A stretch of 64,000 nucleotides of DNA from Roseiarcus sp963833955 (GTDB lineage Bacteria; Pseudomonadota; Alphaproteobacteria; Rhizobiales; Beijerinckiaceae), in contig CAWHZY010000008.1 of the NCBI GenBank assembly GCA_963833955.1, positions 248,001 through 312,000 on the forward strand, read 5' to 3'. The notes beneath the pieces are model-generated. The model was not told where the DNA came from. It saw nothing but the letters and a program-made list of their open reading frames with translations, and searched no databases. Made by a program: the position numbers and the translations under genes. Every line of letters starts with the position of its first letter. Within the stretch, counting starts at the first letter, position 1. Below, in pieces: positions 44,396 through 53,766 of this stretch.

Positions 44396-45550
44396 ATGCA
44401 GTGGTTGAATGAGCTTCCGTTCGCGGACAATAGGGTCCTTCAGATCGGGTTCCTTGCGGCTTGTGGCATCGCCGCCCTCGTCGCCCTCGCGATTGTTTAC
44501 CGGCTGACCTTCGCTCATCGGCTGCGTGTTCCGGGTGGTCGGACCCGGCAGCCAAGGCTCGGGCTGGTCGATGCGTTCAGCCTGGATGGGCAGCGGCAGC
44601 TTGTGCTGATCCGTCGTGACAATATCGAACATCTGGTCATGATCGGCGGACCGAACGACGTTCTGGTTGAGTCGCAGATCAATCGCGCCGTGGTCCCGGC
44701 GCGCGAGAGCAACCAGGCTTCGCCGCTGCTTGTGCCGAGCACGCCGGCGCGGCGAACCGAAGTCGCCGCGCTCCCCGCGTCACCGGCCGTCGCGGAGCCT
44801 CCGCCGAAGGTCGCCGCCAAGGTCCCGGCGTCGCCGCCCGCACCGGCGCCGGCTGCGCCGGCCGCCCCGACCGTGGCGCCGGCGATTCCGAAACCGCCCG
44901 CTCCCGTCCAGCCCGCTCCCGTTCCCGATCAAGCGGCCGCGCCTGTCCAACCGCCTGCGCCTGAACCGGCGCGCTCAACCTCTGCGCCGCCGGCCGCGAC
45001 TCAAGCAGCGGAGCCCGCCCGACCGGCGCCGGCGAGTCCGCCGCCGCGTCAGGCGGACCCGCCGCGCCCCGCGCAACCGCGCGCGACCATGCCCCCGCCA
45101 ATCATTCCCGCCAACGCCTCGCCCAATCGCGGGGCGCCGGTTCGCGCTACGGAAACAGCTCCCGCAAGAGGCACGGGCAATCCCTCGACCCCATCTCCTG
45201 TCGCGCCTGCGCCGCCGCGCCGCGCGGAGAAGACAGAACCGGCAGTCGCGGGCTCGAAAGCGGAGTCGATCGCTCCAATGGCGAAAGCGGAGCCGCCCGC
45301 GGCGCCAACCGTGACAGGCGTCCCGCCGGCCAGCGCGGCCTTGGCGCAAGCGCGGCCGGCGCCGAAGACCGTTACGGCGACGCCGGCGTCCGACTGGGCG
45401 CGAAAATCAGCCGACGCGCGCCCGCCGGCGGACAAGACGAACGCCGCGCAGAGCGGCAAGCCGTCGCCTAAAGTCGACGATCCCTTCGACGACCTCGATT
45501 CGCTCGAGGCTGAGATGGCGCGTCTGCTCGGTCGAGAAAAGTCCGATTGA
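44396..45550 (+). CDS. FliO-like membrane protein with long Pro/Ala-rich tail
   Basis: 384 residues. One N-terminal transmembrane helix (about residues 16-40) is followed by a compact domain containing RLGLVDAFSLDGQRQLVLIRRD and EHLVMIGGPNDVLVES. These are the hallmarks of FliO, a helper of the flagellar type III export apparatus. The following 250 residues are low-complexity Pro/Ala, ending in an acidic helix (FDDLDSLEAEMARLLGREK). No other flagellar gene is nearby, so the role is uncertain. ATG 44396 was chosen over TTG 44390. Confidence 0.8.
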   Translation: MQWLNELPFADNRVLQIGFLAACGIAALVALAIVYRLTFAHRLRVPGGRTRQPRLGLVDAFSLDGQRQLVLIRRDNIEHLVMIGGPNDVLVESQINRAVVPARESNQASPLLVPSTPARRTEVAALPASPAVAEPPPKVAAKVPASPPAPAPAAPAAPTVAPAIPKPPAPVQPAPVPDQAAAPVQPPAPEPARSTSAPPAATQAAEPARPAPASPPPRQADPPRPAQPRATMPPPIIPANASPNRGAPVRATETAPARGTGNPSTPSPVAPAPPRRAEKTEPAVAGSKAESIAPMAKAEPPAAPTVTGVPPASAALAQARPAPKTVTATPASDWARKSADARPPADKTNAAQSGKPSPKVDDPFDDLDSLEAEMARLLGREKSD

Positions 45551-45684
45551 CCGAGGCTGCGCGCTCGATCGTCGTCGAAGACGGCGCCAGCAATGCCGCG
45601 AATCGCGCCGACGACCTTTCCTCGCGTAAGGGGCGTAGGGGCTAGGCCCTCGACCCGGTCGCCGCCGCGACCCGAGATAGCGAG

Positions 45685-46101
45685 TCACTCGTCGCGATAA
45701 ATCCGCTCTCGCCGTTCGTGGCGCTCCTGCGCCTCGACCGAGAGAGTCGCGATCGGACGAGCGTCGAGGCGCCTGAGCGAGATGGGATCGCCGGTTTCGA
45801 CGCAATAGCCGTAAGAACCCTCCTCGATGCGGGCGAGAGCAGCCTCGATCTTGGAGATCAGTTTCCGCTGCCGGTCACGGGCGCGCAGCTCGATCGCGCG
45901 GTCGGTTTCCGACGATGCGCGGTCGGCGAAGTCGGGGTGGTTTTCGCTTTCCTGTTGCAGGGCGGCCAGCGTGTCGCGGCTCTCGGCCAGAATCGATTCG
46001 CGCCAGGCGATCAGCTTGCGGCGGAAATATTCTTTCTGTCGGTCGTTCATGAACGGTTCGTCGTCCGACGGTTTGTAGCTTTCAACGGACACGTCGTTCA
46101 T
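45685..46101 (-). CDS. dksA: RNA polymerase-binding transcription factor DksA
   Basis: 138 residues. Works with ppGpp at the RNA polymerase secondary channel. The coiled-coil part (YFRRKLIAWRESILAESRDT, SSETDRAIELRARDR) and the C-terminal globule (YGYCVETGDPISLRRLDARP, EAQERHERRERIYRDE) are complete. Only one of the four zinc-ligand cysteines remains, as is usual in alphaproteobacterial DksA, so this form is expected not to depend on zinc. Confidence 0.95.
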   Translation of the reverse strand: MNDVSVESYKPSDDEPFMNDRQKEYFRRKLIAWRESILAESRDTLAALQQESENHPDFADRASSETDRAIELRARDRQRKLISKIEAALARIEEGSYGYCVETGDPISLRRLDARPIATLSVEAQERHERRERIYRDE

Positions 46102-46335
46102 TGGCGATTCCTATTTCCGCGCGGAATTTCGCGGCCTTATAGCGATCCGTCGGCAAAGGAACAATGACTATCCTCGCGCGAGCGAGCCGCGCCCGGCCAG
46201 CAAGCGCGCGGGGCGATTCAGGCGAGGCCTCGTGCTATTTGCCGCACGAGGCTTGCCAGACGGTAAAGAAGGGTCTCACGTTCAGGCGCCGGTACGGGTC
46301 CGAGCGAGGGCGCTCGGCGCCGAAGAGGGATTGCC

Positions 46336-46761
46336 ATGTACAAGCGTATCGTTCTCGCGGTCGATCTTCTCGAGCCGGCGTCAAGTCCAAAGGGACTGGC
46401 GCAGGCGGTGGAGCTGGCGAAGACGGGCGACGGCGAATTGAGGCTGGTCAATATCCAGCCGGTCATGCCGGCCACCTTCATGGAATATGTGCCGGTCGAT
46501 TTCGACGTCGAGCAGGAGAAGCGGGCCAAGGAGGCCCTCGACGCGATTCTTGGCGGCATCGATCTGCCGGCTGAACGCAAGAGCGCCGCGACTCGGGCGG
46601 GCGGAATCTATCATGAGCTTCTGGAAGAAGCGTCCGAATGGGGAGCCGACCTCATCGTTGTCGGTTCGCATCGTCCCGTCATGTCCGATTACCTCTTGGG
46701 CTCGAACGCCAAGACGATCGTGCGCCATGCCCAATGTTCGGTGCTGGTGGTGAGGGAATGA
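46336..46761 (+). CDS. Universal stress protein (UspA family)
   Basis: 141 residues with the Usp fold: MYKRIVLAVDLLEPAS at the N-terminus and the ATP-binding pattern DLIVVGSHRPVMSDYLLGSN followed by AKTIVRHAQCSVLVVRE. The nucleotide-binding glycine spacing G-x2-x-x9-G-S is near canonical, so it probably binds ATP. The function in stress physiology is unspecific. It is convergent with the VWA gene, with 30 bases between their stop codons. Confidence 0.93.
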   Translation: MYKRIVLAVDLLEPASSPKGLAQAVELAKTGDGELRLVNIQPVMPATFMEYVPVDFDVEQEKRAKEALDAILGGIDLPAERKSAATRAGGIYHELLEEASEWGADLIVVGSHRPVMSDYLLGSNAKTIVRHAQCSVLVVRE

Positions 46762-46791
46762 CGCGCGGCGCCGCTGGGTAAGGCGCAAGCG

Positions 46792-47968
46792 TCAGGCCGC
46801 CAGCGCCCGCATCGCCGCTTCGACCCCGTCGGGAGTCAGCGGAAACATGCGGTGCTGAAAGATCGCGGCGATCATCGATGTCGACAGCGAATGATTCCAG
46901 GCGCCCGGCGGCGCCGGATTGATCCATACGGTGCGCGGCCACGCAGAGAATCGCGCGCTCGAGCCACACCCTCCCGGGCTCCGGATTGAGATGCTCGACC
47001 GAGCCGCCAGGCGCCATGATCTCGTGCGGGCTCATTGAGGCGTCGCCGACGAAGACGACCCGATAATCGCGGCGGTACGAATTGATGAGATCGCGCGTCG
47101 GCACCCGCTCGTCGTGCCGGCGGCGGTTGTTCTTCCACACACTCTCGTAGAGGCAGTTGTGGAAATAGAAATGCTCGAGCCGCTTGAATTGGCTTTTGGC
47201 GGCGGAGAACAGCTGGTCAGCCGCCTCCACGTGCCAATCCATCGAGCCGCCGACGTCGAGAAACAAGAGCACCTTGACGGCGTTGCGCCGTTCGGGCCTG
47301 AGCATGACGTCGATATAGCCTTTGTCGGCGGTCGAGCGGATCGTGCCGTCGAGATCGAGCTCTTCGGCCATGCCCTCGCGGGCAAATCGCCGAAGCCGTC
47401 TGAGCGCCAGCTTGATGTTGCGCGGTCCGAGCTCAGCGTCGCCGTCGAAGTCCTTGAACTCCCGCCGGTCCCAGACCTTGACCGCGCTGCCTCTGCGACC
47501 TTTGTCCTGACCGATGCGCACGCCCCCGGGGTTGTCGCCATAGGCGCCGAAGGGCGACGTCCCGCCTGTGCCGATCCATTTCGAGCCGCCTTGATGACGG
47601 CCCTTCTGCTCGGCGAGGCGCTCGCGTAGCGTCTCCATGAGCTTGTCAAAACCGAGCTTCTCGATCTCAGCCCGCTCCTCGGGACTGAGATAGCGCTCGA
47701 TCATTCGGCGCAGCCATTCCTCCGGCAGGTCCTGGGCCTCGACCGCGGCGGCGACGCTGAGAACACCCTTGAAGGTCGCTCCGAAGACGACGTCGAACCG
47801 GTCGAGATTGCGCTCGTCCTTGACCAGAAGGGCGCGCGCCAGGCGATAGAACTCGTCGACCGACATGCGAGCCAGATCGCCTTCGAGCGCCCGCATGAGG
47901 TCGAGATATTCGCGCGGCGTCGCCGGCACGTGCGCCTGACGGAGATTGGCGAAAAACTCAAGGAACAT
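46792..47968 (-). CDS. CoxE-like VWA-domain protein (frame broken near its 3' end)
   Basis: About 391 residues after repair. It starts MFLEFFANLRQAHVPATPRE and contains the KVLLFLDVGGSMDWHVEAAD VWA core, where the metal-site pattern is D-x-G-G-S instead of DxSxS, as in other CoxE-like proteins. The C-terminus (AWPRTVWINPAPPGAWNHSL, FPLTPDGVEAAMRALAA) is in the next frame after one extra base near 46945; read without repair, the protein would run on to 46679. Likely partner of the MoxR ATPase at 40451-41293. Confidence 0.88.
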
Positions 47969-48042
47969 AGGCGCGATCCTAGCGTGCGCGGGTGTGGGCG
48001 TGCAATGCTGCCGCGCGTTCCCCGTGCGCCGGGTGTCGTCTC

Positions 48043-48906
48043 ATGTCCGTGGTGGTCGAGCGTCGAGGATTTTCGCTGCCGCTGGGCGTAAGTCCGGAGG
48101 CGGAGATTTTCGCCGTGGGCGACATTCACGGGCGAAGCGATCTTCTCGCCGCGCTCATCGACGAGGCGGCGCGGGAGCCCAAGCTGCGCGACAAGCGCGC
48201 GATCGTCTTTCTCGGCGACTTCGTCGACCGCGGATCCGACAGTCTCGGCGCGATCGAGCTTGCGATGGGCGCCAAGGCGCGGGTCGGCGCCGATGAGGCG
48301 ATCGCGCTCATGGGCAACCACGAGGCGATGATGCGGCTCGCGCTCGATCCCGAGACGCCTTGGGACGACGCGATTGATGCGTTCGACACCTGGATCGCCA
48401 ATGGCGGCGACCGGACTTTGGCGCAGTTTCTCAAGAGTGAGAAGCCCTCCGAGTCGCTCGACGATCTCTTGATCGAGGCGCGCGCGTCGCTTCCCCCGCG
48501 CATCCGCGCCTGGCTCGAGTCTTCACGAGCAAGCTGGCGCTCGGGCAACGTTCTGTTCGTTCACGCGGGCGTCAACCCGGAAATCGAACTCGAGACTTTT
48601 CTTGCCGCTCCCTGGAACATTCCGCTCCATAAGCTCGACGAAGATTTTCACTGGGCCTGGGTCCGCCGGCCGTTCCTCGAGCATCGTCCGGGGCCGGACG
48701 GTTTCGGCGGCTTCTTCGTCGTCCACGGCCACACGCCAAACGACGCGCGTCGCGACGCCTCGCACGCCGATCAGATCGCTGGATTCCGACTCAATCTCGA
48801 CGCAGGTTCGGCGATGACGGGGATCGCCAAAATGGCGGTGATTCGCGACCGCTATGCGGAGGTGGTCAGCGCACGCGGACCAGCAAAGCGGGAGGACCGC
48901 GCTTAA
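48043..48906 (+). CDS. PPP-family serine/threonine phosphatase-like metallophosphoesterase
   Basis: 287 residues. The three PPP signature motifs are intact: VGDIHGRSDLL (GDxHG), FLGDFVDRGSDSL (GDxVDRG) and MGNHEAMM (GNHE), with later metal-ligand histidines in LFVHAGVNP and VVHGHTPND. It may dephosphorylate proteins or cleave dinucleoside polyphosphates, as its bacterial relatives do. ATG 48043 was chosen over an upstream start at 47992 that adds a Cys-rich extension. Confidence 0.93.
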   Translation: MSVVVERRGFSLPLGVSPEAEIFAVGDIHGRSDLLAALIDEAAREPKLRDKRAIVFLGDFVDRGSDSLGAIELAMGAKARVGADEAIALMGNHEAMMRLALDPETPWDDAIDAFDTWIANGGDRTLAQFLKSEKPSESLDDLLIEARASLPPRIRAWLESSRASWRSGNVLFVHAGVNPEIELETFLAAPWNIPLHKLDEDFHWAWVRRPFLEHRPGPDGFGGFFVVHGHTPNDARRDASHADQIAGFRLNLDAGSAMTGIAKMAVIRDRYAEVVSARGPAKREDRA

Positions 48907-48949
48907 GCGGGTTCTCTTTAACAGTCCAGACGCAGCCGAAAGGCGGGCC

Positions 48950-48981
48950 TTATCCTCCCCCCGCGGGGCGCGGGAGGATAA
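48950..48981 (+). repeat. Strong hairpin downstream of the phosphatase gene
   Basis: Perfect ten-base arms TTATCCTCCC (48950-48959) and GGGAGGATAA (48972-48981) with a 12-base GC-rich loop, 44 bases after the stop of the PPP-type gene. It has no U-tract, but it could end or stabilise the transcript, or be a small REP-type palindrome. The rest of the gap to 49143 shows nothing else. Confidence 0.5.
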
Positions 48982-49143
48982 CCCGCATGGTTCGAGCGCC
49001 ACTATAAGACACGAAATCGCCTGCTGTGCCGAATAAAGTGCGGCCGTCGACCGTTATCACGCGATGCCCTATGCTCAGGCCCGGTCGATCGCGGCCGGCG
49101 TCGCAACAAGCGATTGTGATAGGCCAACGTGGAGAGTTCAAAA

Positions 49144-49767
49144 ATGGATCTGAAATTGCCCCACGCCTTCGGCGCCAGTGCGGCCGCAGCGTTTCTCGCG
49201 ATCGCAATCCTGTCTCCCGCGCAGGCGGCGGAGAACGTCCGGGTGCGTGGAACGGTCGTCGGCCTCGATGGATCGACGCTGACGGTGAAAACCCGCGAAG
49301 GCCCGAACGCCACGCTGATGATGAAGCCCGGCTGGAAGATGGCCGGCGTCGCCAAGGCTTCTGTCGATGATATCAAGCCAGGGGACTTCGTCGGCATCGC
49401 CTCGCTCCCGACGGCGTCAGGCGGAGACGGCGCCGTCGAGGTGCTGGTCTTTCCGCCCGCGATGAAGGGGACCGGCGAGGGCAGCTATCCCTGGGACCTG
49501 AAGCCGAAAAGCTCGATGACCAATGCGACGGTCACCAACGCGGTCAAGGGCGTCGAAGGGCGGACCCTCGATCTTTCCTATAGCGGCGGCAAGGAGAAGA
49601 AAATCTCCGTCCCCGATGGCGTTCCGATCGTGACGTTCGGCCCGGCGACCGAGGCGGACCTCAAGCCCGGCGCGACCGTGTTCGTTCCCGCCCAGCGCGG
49701 CGACGACGGCAAGCTCGCCGCCGGCTTCGTTGTGGTCGGCACGAATGGCGTCGACCCGCCAATGTGA
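49144..49767 (+). CDS. Exported hypothetical protein (DUF5666-like)
   Basis: 207 residues from ATG 49144 (GGAGAG site eight bases upstream). A Sec signal peptide (about residues 1-29, cleavage after AQA) precedes a repeat-like beta-rich region: VRVRGTVVGLDGSTLTVKT and a second similar block VEGRTLDLSYSGGKEKK. The pattern of short OB-like units recalls DUF5666 proteins. Periplasmic, function unknown. Confidence 0.78.
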   Translation: MDLKLPHAFGASAAAAFLAIAILSPAQAAENVRVRGTVVGLDGSTLTVKTREGPNATLMMKPGWKMAGVAKASVDDIKPGDFVGIASLPTASGGDGAVEVLVFPPAMKGTGEGSYPWDLKPKSSMTNATVTNAVKGVEGRTLDLSYSGGKEKKISVPDGVPIVTFGPATEADLKPGATVFVPAQRGDDGKLAAGFVVVGTNGVDPPM

Positions 49768-49869
49768 ACGGACAAGGAAAACCGCGCCGTCGGCGATCTG
49801 CGGCCTCGCCCCCGATTGACATGAGCCTCAGCTGATTCCCAATTGGGAACGGCTGAAAGGGCGGGCGCG

Positions 49870-51198
49870 ATGCGAATGTGGATCAAAGACCCGTTGGCGA
49901 TCTTTGCCGACGCCGCGGAGCGTGGCGTCGTCGTCGAGGGGACGCGGATCGTCGAGCGTGTGGGACGAGGCGAGACGCCCGAGCGCATCGGCGCGACCTT
50001 CGACGCCTCGGGCCATGTCGTGCTGCCGGGGCTTATCAACACGCACCACCATTTCTACCAGACGCTGACCCGCGCTCACCCCTCCGCCATCAACAAGCCG
50101 CTGTTCCCCTGGCTTGTCGCGCTCTATCCGATCTGGGCGCGGCTCAAGCCCAATCATTTGCGGATTGCGGCTCGGCTCGCGTTGACCGAGCTCATGCTGT
50201 CGGGCTGCACTACCGCTGCCGATCACCATTATCTCTATCCGGAGGGCCTCGAGAACGCGGTCGATATCGAAGTCGAGGAGGCGCGCTCCCTTGGCATGCG
50301 GATGACCGTCTCGCGCGGGTCGATGAACCTGTCGGCAAAGGACGGCGGCCTGCCGCCCGACAGCGTGGTGCAAGACGAAGAGACGATTATTGCCGACAGC
50401 GAGCGGGTGCTGAAGCTGTTCCACGATCCAAAGCCAGGCGCGCAAATTCGCGTCGCGCTTGCGCCCTGTTCGCCGTTCTCGATCTCGAAGGATCTCATGA
50501 TCGAAAGCGCGCGCCTGGCCGAGCGCTACGATTGCCAGCTTCACACGCATCTCTGCGAGACCCAGGATGAAGAGCGCTTCTGCCTCGAAATGTATGGCTT
50601 GAGGCCGGTCGATCTTCTCGAGGAGACAGGCTGGATGTCGAGCCGGGTCTGGCTCGCGCATGGCGTTCATTTCAACGCCGAGGAGATCGCCCGGCTCGGC
50701 CGAGCGAAAGTCGGTGTCTGCCATTGCGCGGCGTCGAACATGGTGCTCGCTTCCGGCATTTGTCGGACCTGCGAGCTCGAGGCTGCCGGTTCGCCGCTGG
50801 GCCTCGGCGTCGACGGCTCGGCCTCCAACGATTCCTCCAACATGATGGAGGCGATCCGGCACGCGCTGATGATCGGGCGGCTGCGCTACGGCGCCGACAA
50901 GGTGACGCATCGCGACGTGTTGCGCTGGGGAACGCAAGGCTCGGCCCGCTGCCTTGGGCGTTCGGACGTCGGGCGGATCGCGGAAGGCTATGAGGCCGAC
51001 CTTGCGCTGTTCAAGCTCGACGAGCCGCGCTTCTCGGGCGCGCATGATCCGCTCGCGGCGCTCGTTCTGTGCGGCGCGCATCGCGCCGACCGCGTGATGA
51101 TCGCAGGCGAATGGCGGGTCGTCGACGGAGAGCCGGTTGGGCTCGATCTCGGTCGCCTGATTGCCAATCACAAGCGCGCGGCGCTAGATTTCGCCTGA
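49870..51198 (+). CDS. Amidohydrolase, 8-oxoguanine deaminase-like
   Basis: 442 residues of the ATZ/TRZ-type amidohydrolase family. Metal-site motifs are THHHFYQTLTRA (HxH), HTHLCETQDEERF, LAHGVHFNAEE and LGVDGSASNDSSNM. The overall pattern, including PGLINTHHHFYQTLTR and CHCAASNMVLASGIC, is that of 8-oxoguanine deaminases, which convert the damaged base to urate and ammonia; guanine or a related purine is an alternative substrate. ATG 49870 follows a GAAAGG site. It is followed by transport genes. Confidence 0.87.
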   Translation: MRMWIKDPLAIFADAAERGVVVEGTRIVERVGRGETPERIGATFDASGHVVLPGLINTHHHFYQTLTRAHPSAINKPLFPWLVALYPIWARLKPNHLRIAARLALTELMLSGCTTAADHHYLYPEGLENAVDIEVEEARSLGMRMTVSRGSMNLSAKDGGLPPDSVVQDEETIIADSERVLKLFHDPKPGAQIRVALAPCSPFSISKDLMIESARLAERYDCQLHTHLCETQDEERFCLEMYGLRPVDLLEETGWMSSRVWLAHGVHFNAEEIARLGRAKVGVCHCAASNMVLASGICRTCELEAAGSPLGLGVDGSASNDSSNMMEAIRHALMIGRLRYGADKVTHRDVLRWGTQGSARCLGRSDVGRIAEGYEADLALFKLDEPRFSGAHDPLAALVLCGAHRADRVMIAGEWRVVDGEPVGLDLGRLIANHKRAALDFA

Positions 51199-51330
51199 AC
51201 GGCGCGACGCGCATTCCGCGCAGCACCCGGCGCTGTTGGACCCCATGTTTTCCTTTTCTTACCTCGCGAGTAGAACCGCTCGCCGCCTCCGCCGCGTGCG
51301 CTTGACCCACGGTCCCGGACGAATGTCGCG

Positions 51331-52078
51331 ATGACCGCCCTCATCATCCTCTTCGTCGCCGCGATGTGGGCGGGGGTGCAGAATGCGCTCGCCGGCGGCG
51401 GATCGTTCGTCACCCTTCCGTCGCTGATGCTGACCGGCATGGACGCGCGCGCCGCCAACATCACCTCGACCGTGGCGCTGTTTCCCGCGCAGCTCGTCAC
51501 CGGCTTCACCGGTCGGGCGGACGCGGGGACCCCGACCGGGCTCACGATGCGAAGGCTGTTCGTCATCAGCCTCGTCGGCGGCGCCCTCGGCGCGCTCATC
51601 CTTCTCGCCACCCCGCCGTCGATCTTCGCCCACCTCGTGCCGTGGCTGGTGCATGTTCGCGACCGCGCTGTTCGCCTGGGGCAGTTTTTTTCGTAAAATC
51701 CCGGCGCCCGGCGAAGCGCATTTGTCACCTTTTGCCGCGAGCGTGGCGCAGTTTTTCATCGCCGTTTACGGCGGCTATTTCGGCGGCGGCATCGGCCTCC
51801 TGATGATGGCCGCGCTCACCATGATGGGTCTGGCGGTGCGCAATGCGGGCGCGGCGAAGAACATTCTCGCTGGCGTGATCAACGCCTCCGCGGTTGCGAT
51901 CTTCGTCTTTTCCAGGGACGTGCATTGGCTGCAAGCGCTCATCACCGCGATCGGCGCCTCATTCGGCGGCTGGGCAGGCGCGTTGATGCTGAGACGCGTC
52001 AACGAGACGCTCTTGAAGCTCGCTGTCGTCGCCCTTGGCGTCGCGCTCACGATCGGACTGTTCTGGACCGCGCCTTGA
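51331..52078 (+). CDS. TauE/SafE-family membrane transporter (frame broken by one extra base)
   Basis: Sulfite exporter TauE/SafE (TSUP) family, about 248 residues after repair. The first repeat (AGVQNALAGGGSFVTLPSLM, ANITSTVALFPAQLVTG) and the second (VYGGYFGGGIGLLMMAALTM, NAGAAKNILAGVINASAVA) are in different frames. Dropping the A near 51653 joins them as PWLVLFATALFAWGSFF. Such proteins export sulfite, sulfoacetate or other organic acids; the substrate here is unknown. Confidence 0.86.
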
Positions 52079-52109
52079 GGTTAAAGCTGCGCCAGCGGAG
52101 CGTTGAGAC

Positions 52110-52724
52110 ATGAACATCGAACTCTTCACGGCCTTTCTCCTGATCACGGTCGTCCTGATCATCGTGCCGGGACCGATCGTCACCCTGGTCATCTCGACCG
52201 GCGCCACGCGCGGCGTGCGCGCCGCGCTGACCACCGTCGCCGGCACGACGCTTGGCAATGCCTTGCTGCTGGCGGCGATCGCGCTGGGGCTCAACTGGGT
52301 GCACGCGCATGCGGACCTGTTGTTCACCGCGCTGCGTTTGACCGGCGCGGCCTATCTGATTTGGCTCGGCGTGCAGGCGTGGCGCCATGCGGGGGAGGGC
52401 GGCGAGCCGATCCGCGAAACCGGCCGCACCCGTTTTGTTCGCGGCCTGGTTGTCGCCCTGTCCAATCCGAAGACGATCGTCTTTTTCACCGCCTTCCTGC
52501 CGCAGTTCATCGATCCGCGGCTGCCCACGGGACCGCAGCTTGCCGCGATGTGCGTCGCCTCAGTGCTGATCGCGGGCGCTTCCGATTGCGCCTGGGCGGT
52601 TGCGGCGGGCATGGGGCGCGCCTGGTTCATGAAGCCGGCCCGAGTCAAATTGCTTGGCCGGCTCTCGGGAACAGTCCTCATCGGCGGGGGTTTGTGGCTG
52701 TCGTTCGCCCGGCGGACGAACTGA
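52110..52724 (+). CDS. LysE/RhtB-family exporter
   Basis: 204 residues, about six hydrophobic helices. Family marks are the N-terminal IVPGPIVTLVISTGATRG, the Gly-rich GTTLGNALLLAAIALGLN, TGAAYLIWLGVQAW, and the central LSNPKTIVFFTAFLPQFID. Members export basic or neutral amino acids such as lysine or threonine. It sits 32 bases after the TauE-like gene and may share its transcript. Confidence 0.93.
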   Translation: MNIELFTAFLLITVVLIIVPGPIVTLVISTGATRGVRAALTTVAGTTLGNALLLAAIALGLNWVHAHADLLFTALRLTGAAYLIWLGVQAWRHAGEGGEPIRETGRTRFVRGLVVALSNPKTIVFFTAFLPQFIDPRLPTGPQLAAMCVASVLIAGASDCAWAVAAGMGRAWFMKPARVKLLGRLSGTVLIGGGLWLSFARRTN

Positions 52725-52761
52725 CCGAGCGCCACAGACTGAAGGGTCACGGATCCCCGCA

Positions 52762-53508
52762 ATGCCGAACCTGACGACGATCATTTCGGTCGCGGGCGCC
52801 TCGTTCGCCGCCTCTTTCGTCGAGGCGGTCGAGGCGCTGACCGTCGTGCTGGCCGTCGGCCTTGCGCGCGGGTGGCGCCCTGCGCTCACCGGCGCCGCGG
52901 CTGCTCTTGCCGCGCTTGCCCTGATCGTCGCCATCCTCGGTCCGCTGATGAGCCTGGTCCCACTTCGTGGCCTGCAGTTCGTCGTCGGCGTGCTGCTGCT
53001 CATGTTCGGCTTGCGCTGGCTGCGCAAGGCGATCCTGCGCGCCATCGGAATCGTCGCCCTGCACGACGAGGACGCCGCCTTCGCCCGTGAGACCCGCGAA
53101 CTGAGCGAAACCGGGCGGGGAGTGGCGCACGGGTTCGACTGGGTCGGCGGCGTGACCGCGTTCAAGATTGTGCTGATGGAAGGGATCGAAGTCGTGTTCA
53201 TCGTCATCGCCGTCGGCGCCGGACGCGGGCTGCTCGGACTCGCAAGCGCCGGCGCTCTGGCCGCCTGCCTCGTGGTGGCGGGGGTCGGCGCGGCGATCCA
53301 CCGCCCGCTCGCGCGGGTGCCGGAGAACGCGCTCAAATTCGCGGTCGGCGTGATGCTCTCGGCCTTCGGTCTGTTTTGGACGGGCGAGAGTCTCGGTGTT
53401 GGATGGCCCGGCGGCGACGCCGCGATTCTCGCTTTTATCGCCCTGTTCCTGGCCGTCGCTTTGGGGCTGGTCGTGCTTCTCAAGCCCAGAGCAGCGGCGC
53501 TCGCATGA
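52762..53508 (+). CDS. COG4280-type integral membrane protein
   Basis: 248 residues, about seven hydrophobic helices arranged as two related halves. Each half starts with a glutamate-rich motif: ASFVEAVEALTVVLAVGLAR and FKIVLMEGIEVVFIVIAVGA. This repeated E-x-x-E-type pattern resembles cation or manganese exporters of the UPF0016/LysE superfamilies, but no substrate is known to me. ATG 52762 was chosen over a longer frame. The stop overlaps the start of a small membrane gene (ATGA). Confidence 0.82.
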   Translation: MPNLTTIISVAGASFAASFVEAVEALTVVLAVGLARGWRPALTGAAAALAALALIVAILGPLMSLVPLRGLQFVVGVLLLMFGLRWLRKAILRAIGIVALHDEDAAFARETRELSETGRGVAHGFDWVGGVTAFKIVLMEGIEVVFIVIAVGAGRGLLGLASAGALAACLVVAGVGAAIHRPLARVPENALKFAVGVMLSAFGLFWTGESLGVGWPGGDAAILAFIALFLAVALGLVVLLKPRAAALA

Positions 53509-53720
53509 TCGGGACAATCGTCAAGGAATTGATCGGTCTGTTCGTCGATGACGAGCTTCTCGCCGCGGCCATCGTTTGCGTGGTCGGCGTCGTCAGCGTG
53601 CTGACGCTTTCCGGCGTAGAGCCGGACTGGCTCGCCGGCCTTCTGCTGATTTTGGCGTTACCGGCTGCGCTCGCGGCGAGCGTATTGCGCAGCGCGCGGC
53701 GGGCGACGCGGAGCCGATAG
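53505..53720 (+). CDS. Small membrane protein coupled to the COG4280 gene
   Basis: 71 residues with two hydrophobic segments (LLAAAIVCVVGVVSVLTL and LAGLLLILALPAALAASVL) and a basic tail RSARRATRSR. Its ATG overlaps the upstream stop by ATGA, so translation is coupled. I do not recognise a family. The tight coupling suggests a subunit or accessory protein of the COG4280 transporter. Confidence 0.68.
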   Translation: MIGTIVKELIGLFVDDELLAAAIVCVVGVVSVLTLSGVEPDWLAGLLLILALPAALAASVLRSARRATRSR

Positions 53721-53766
53721 GCGCCGCGCGGCGGGCCAGCGCACGAGGAAAGGTACGGAGGAACTC

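Noticed and set aside
49828..51171. 447-codon minus-strand frame opposite the deaminase gene
   Set aside because: The plus strand has complete amidohydrolase motifs; the minus frame has none.
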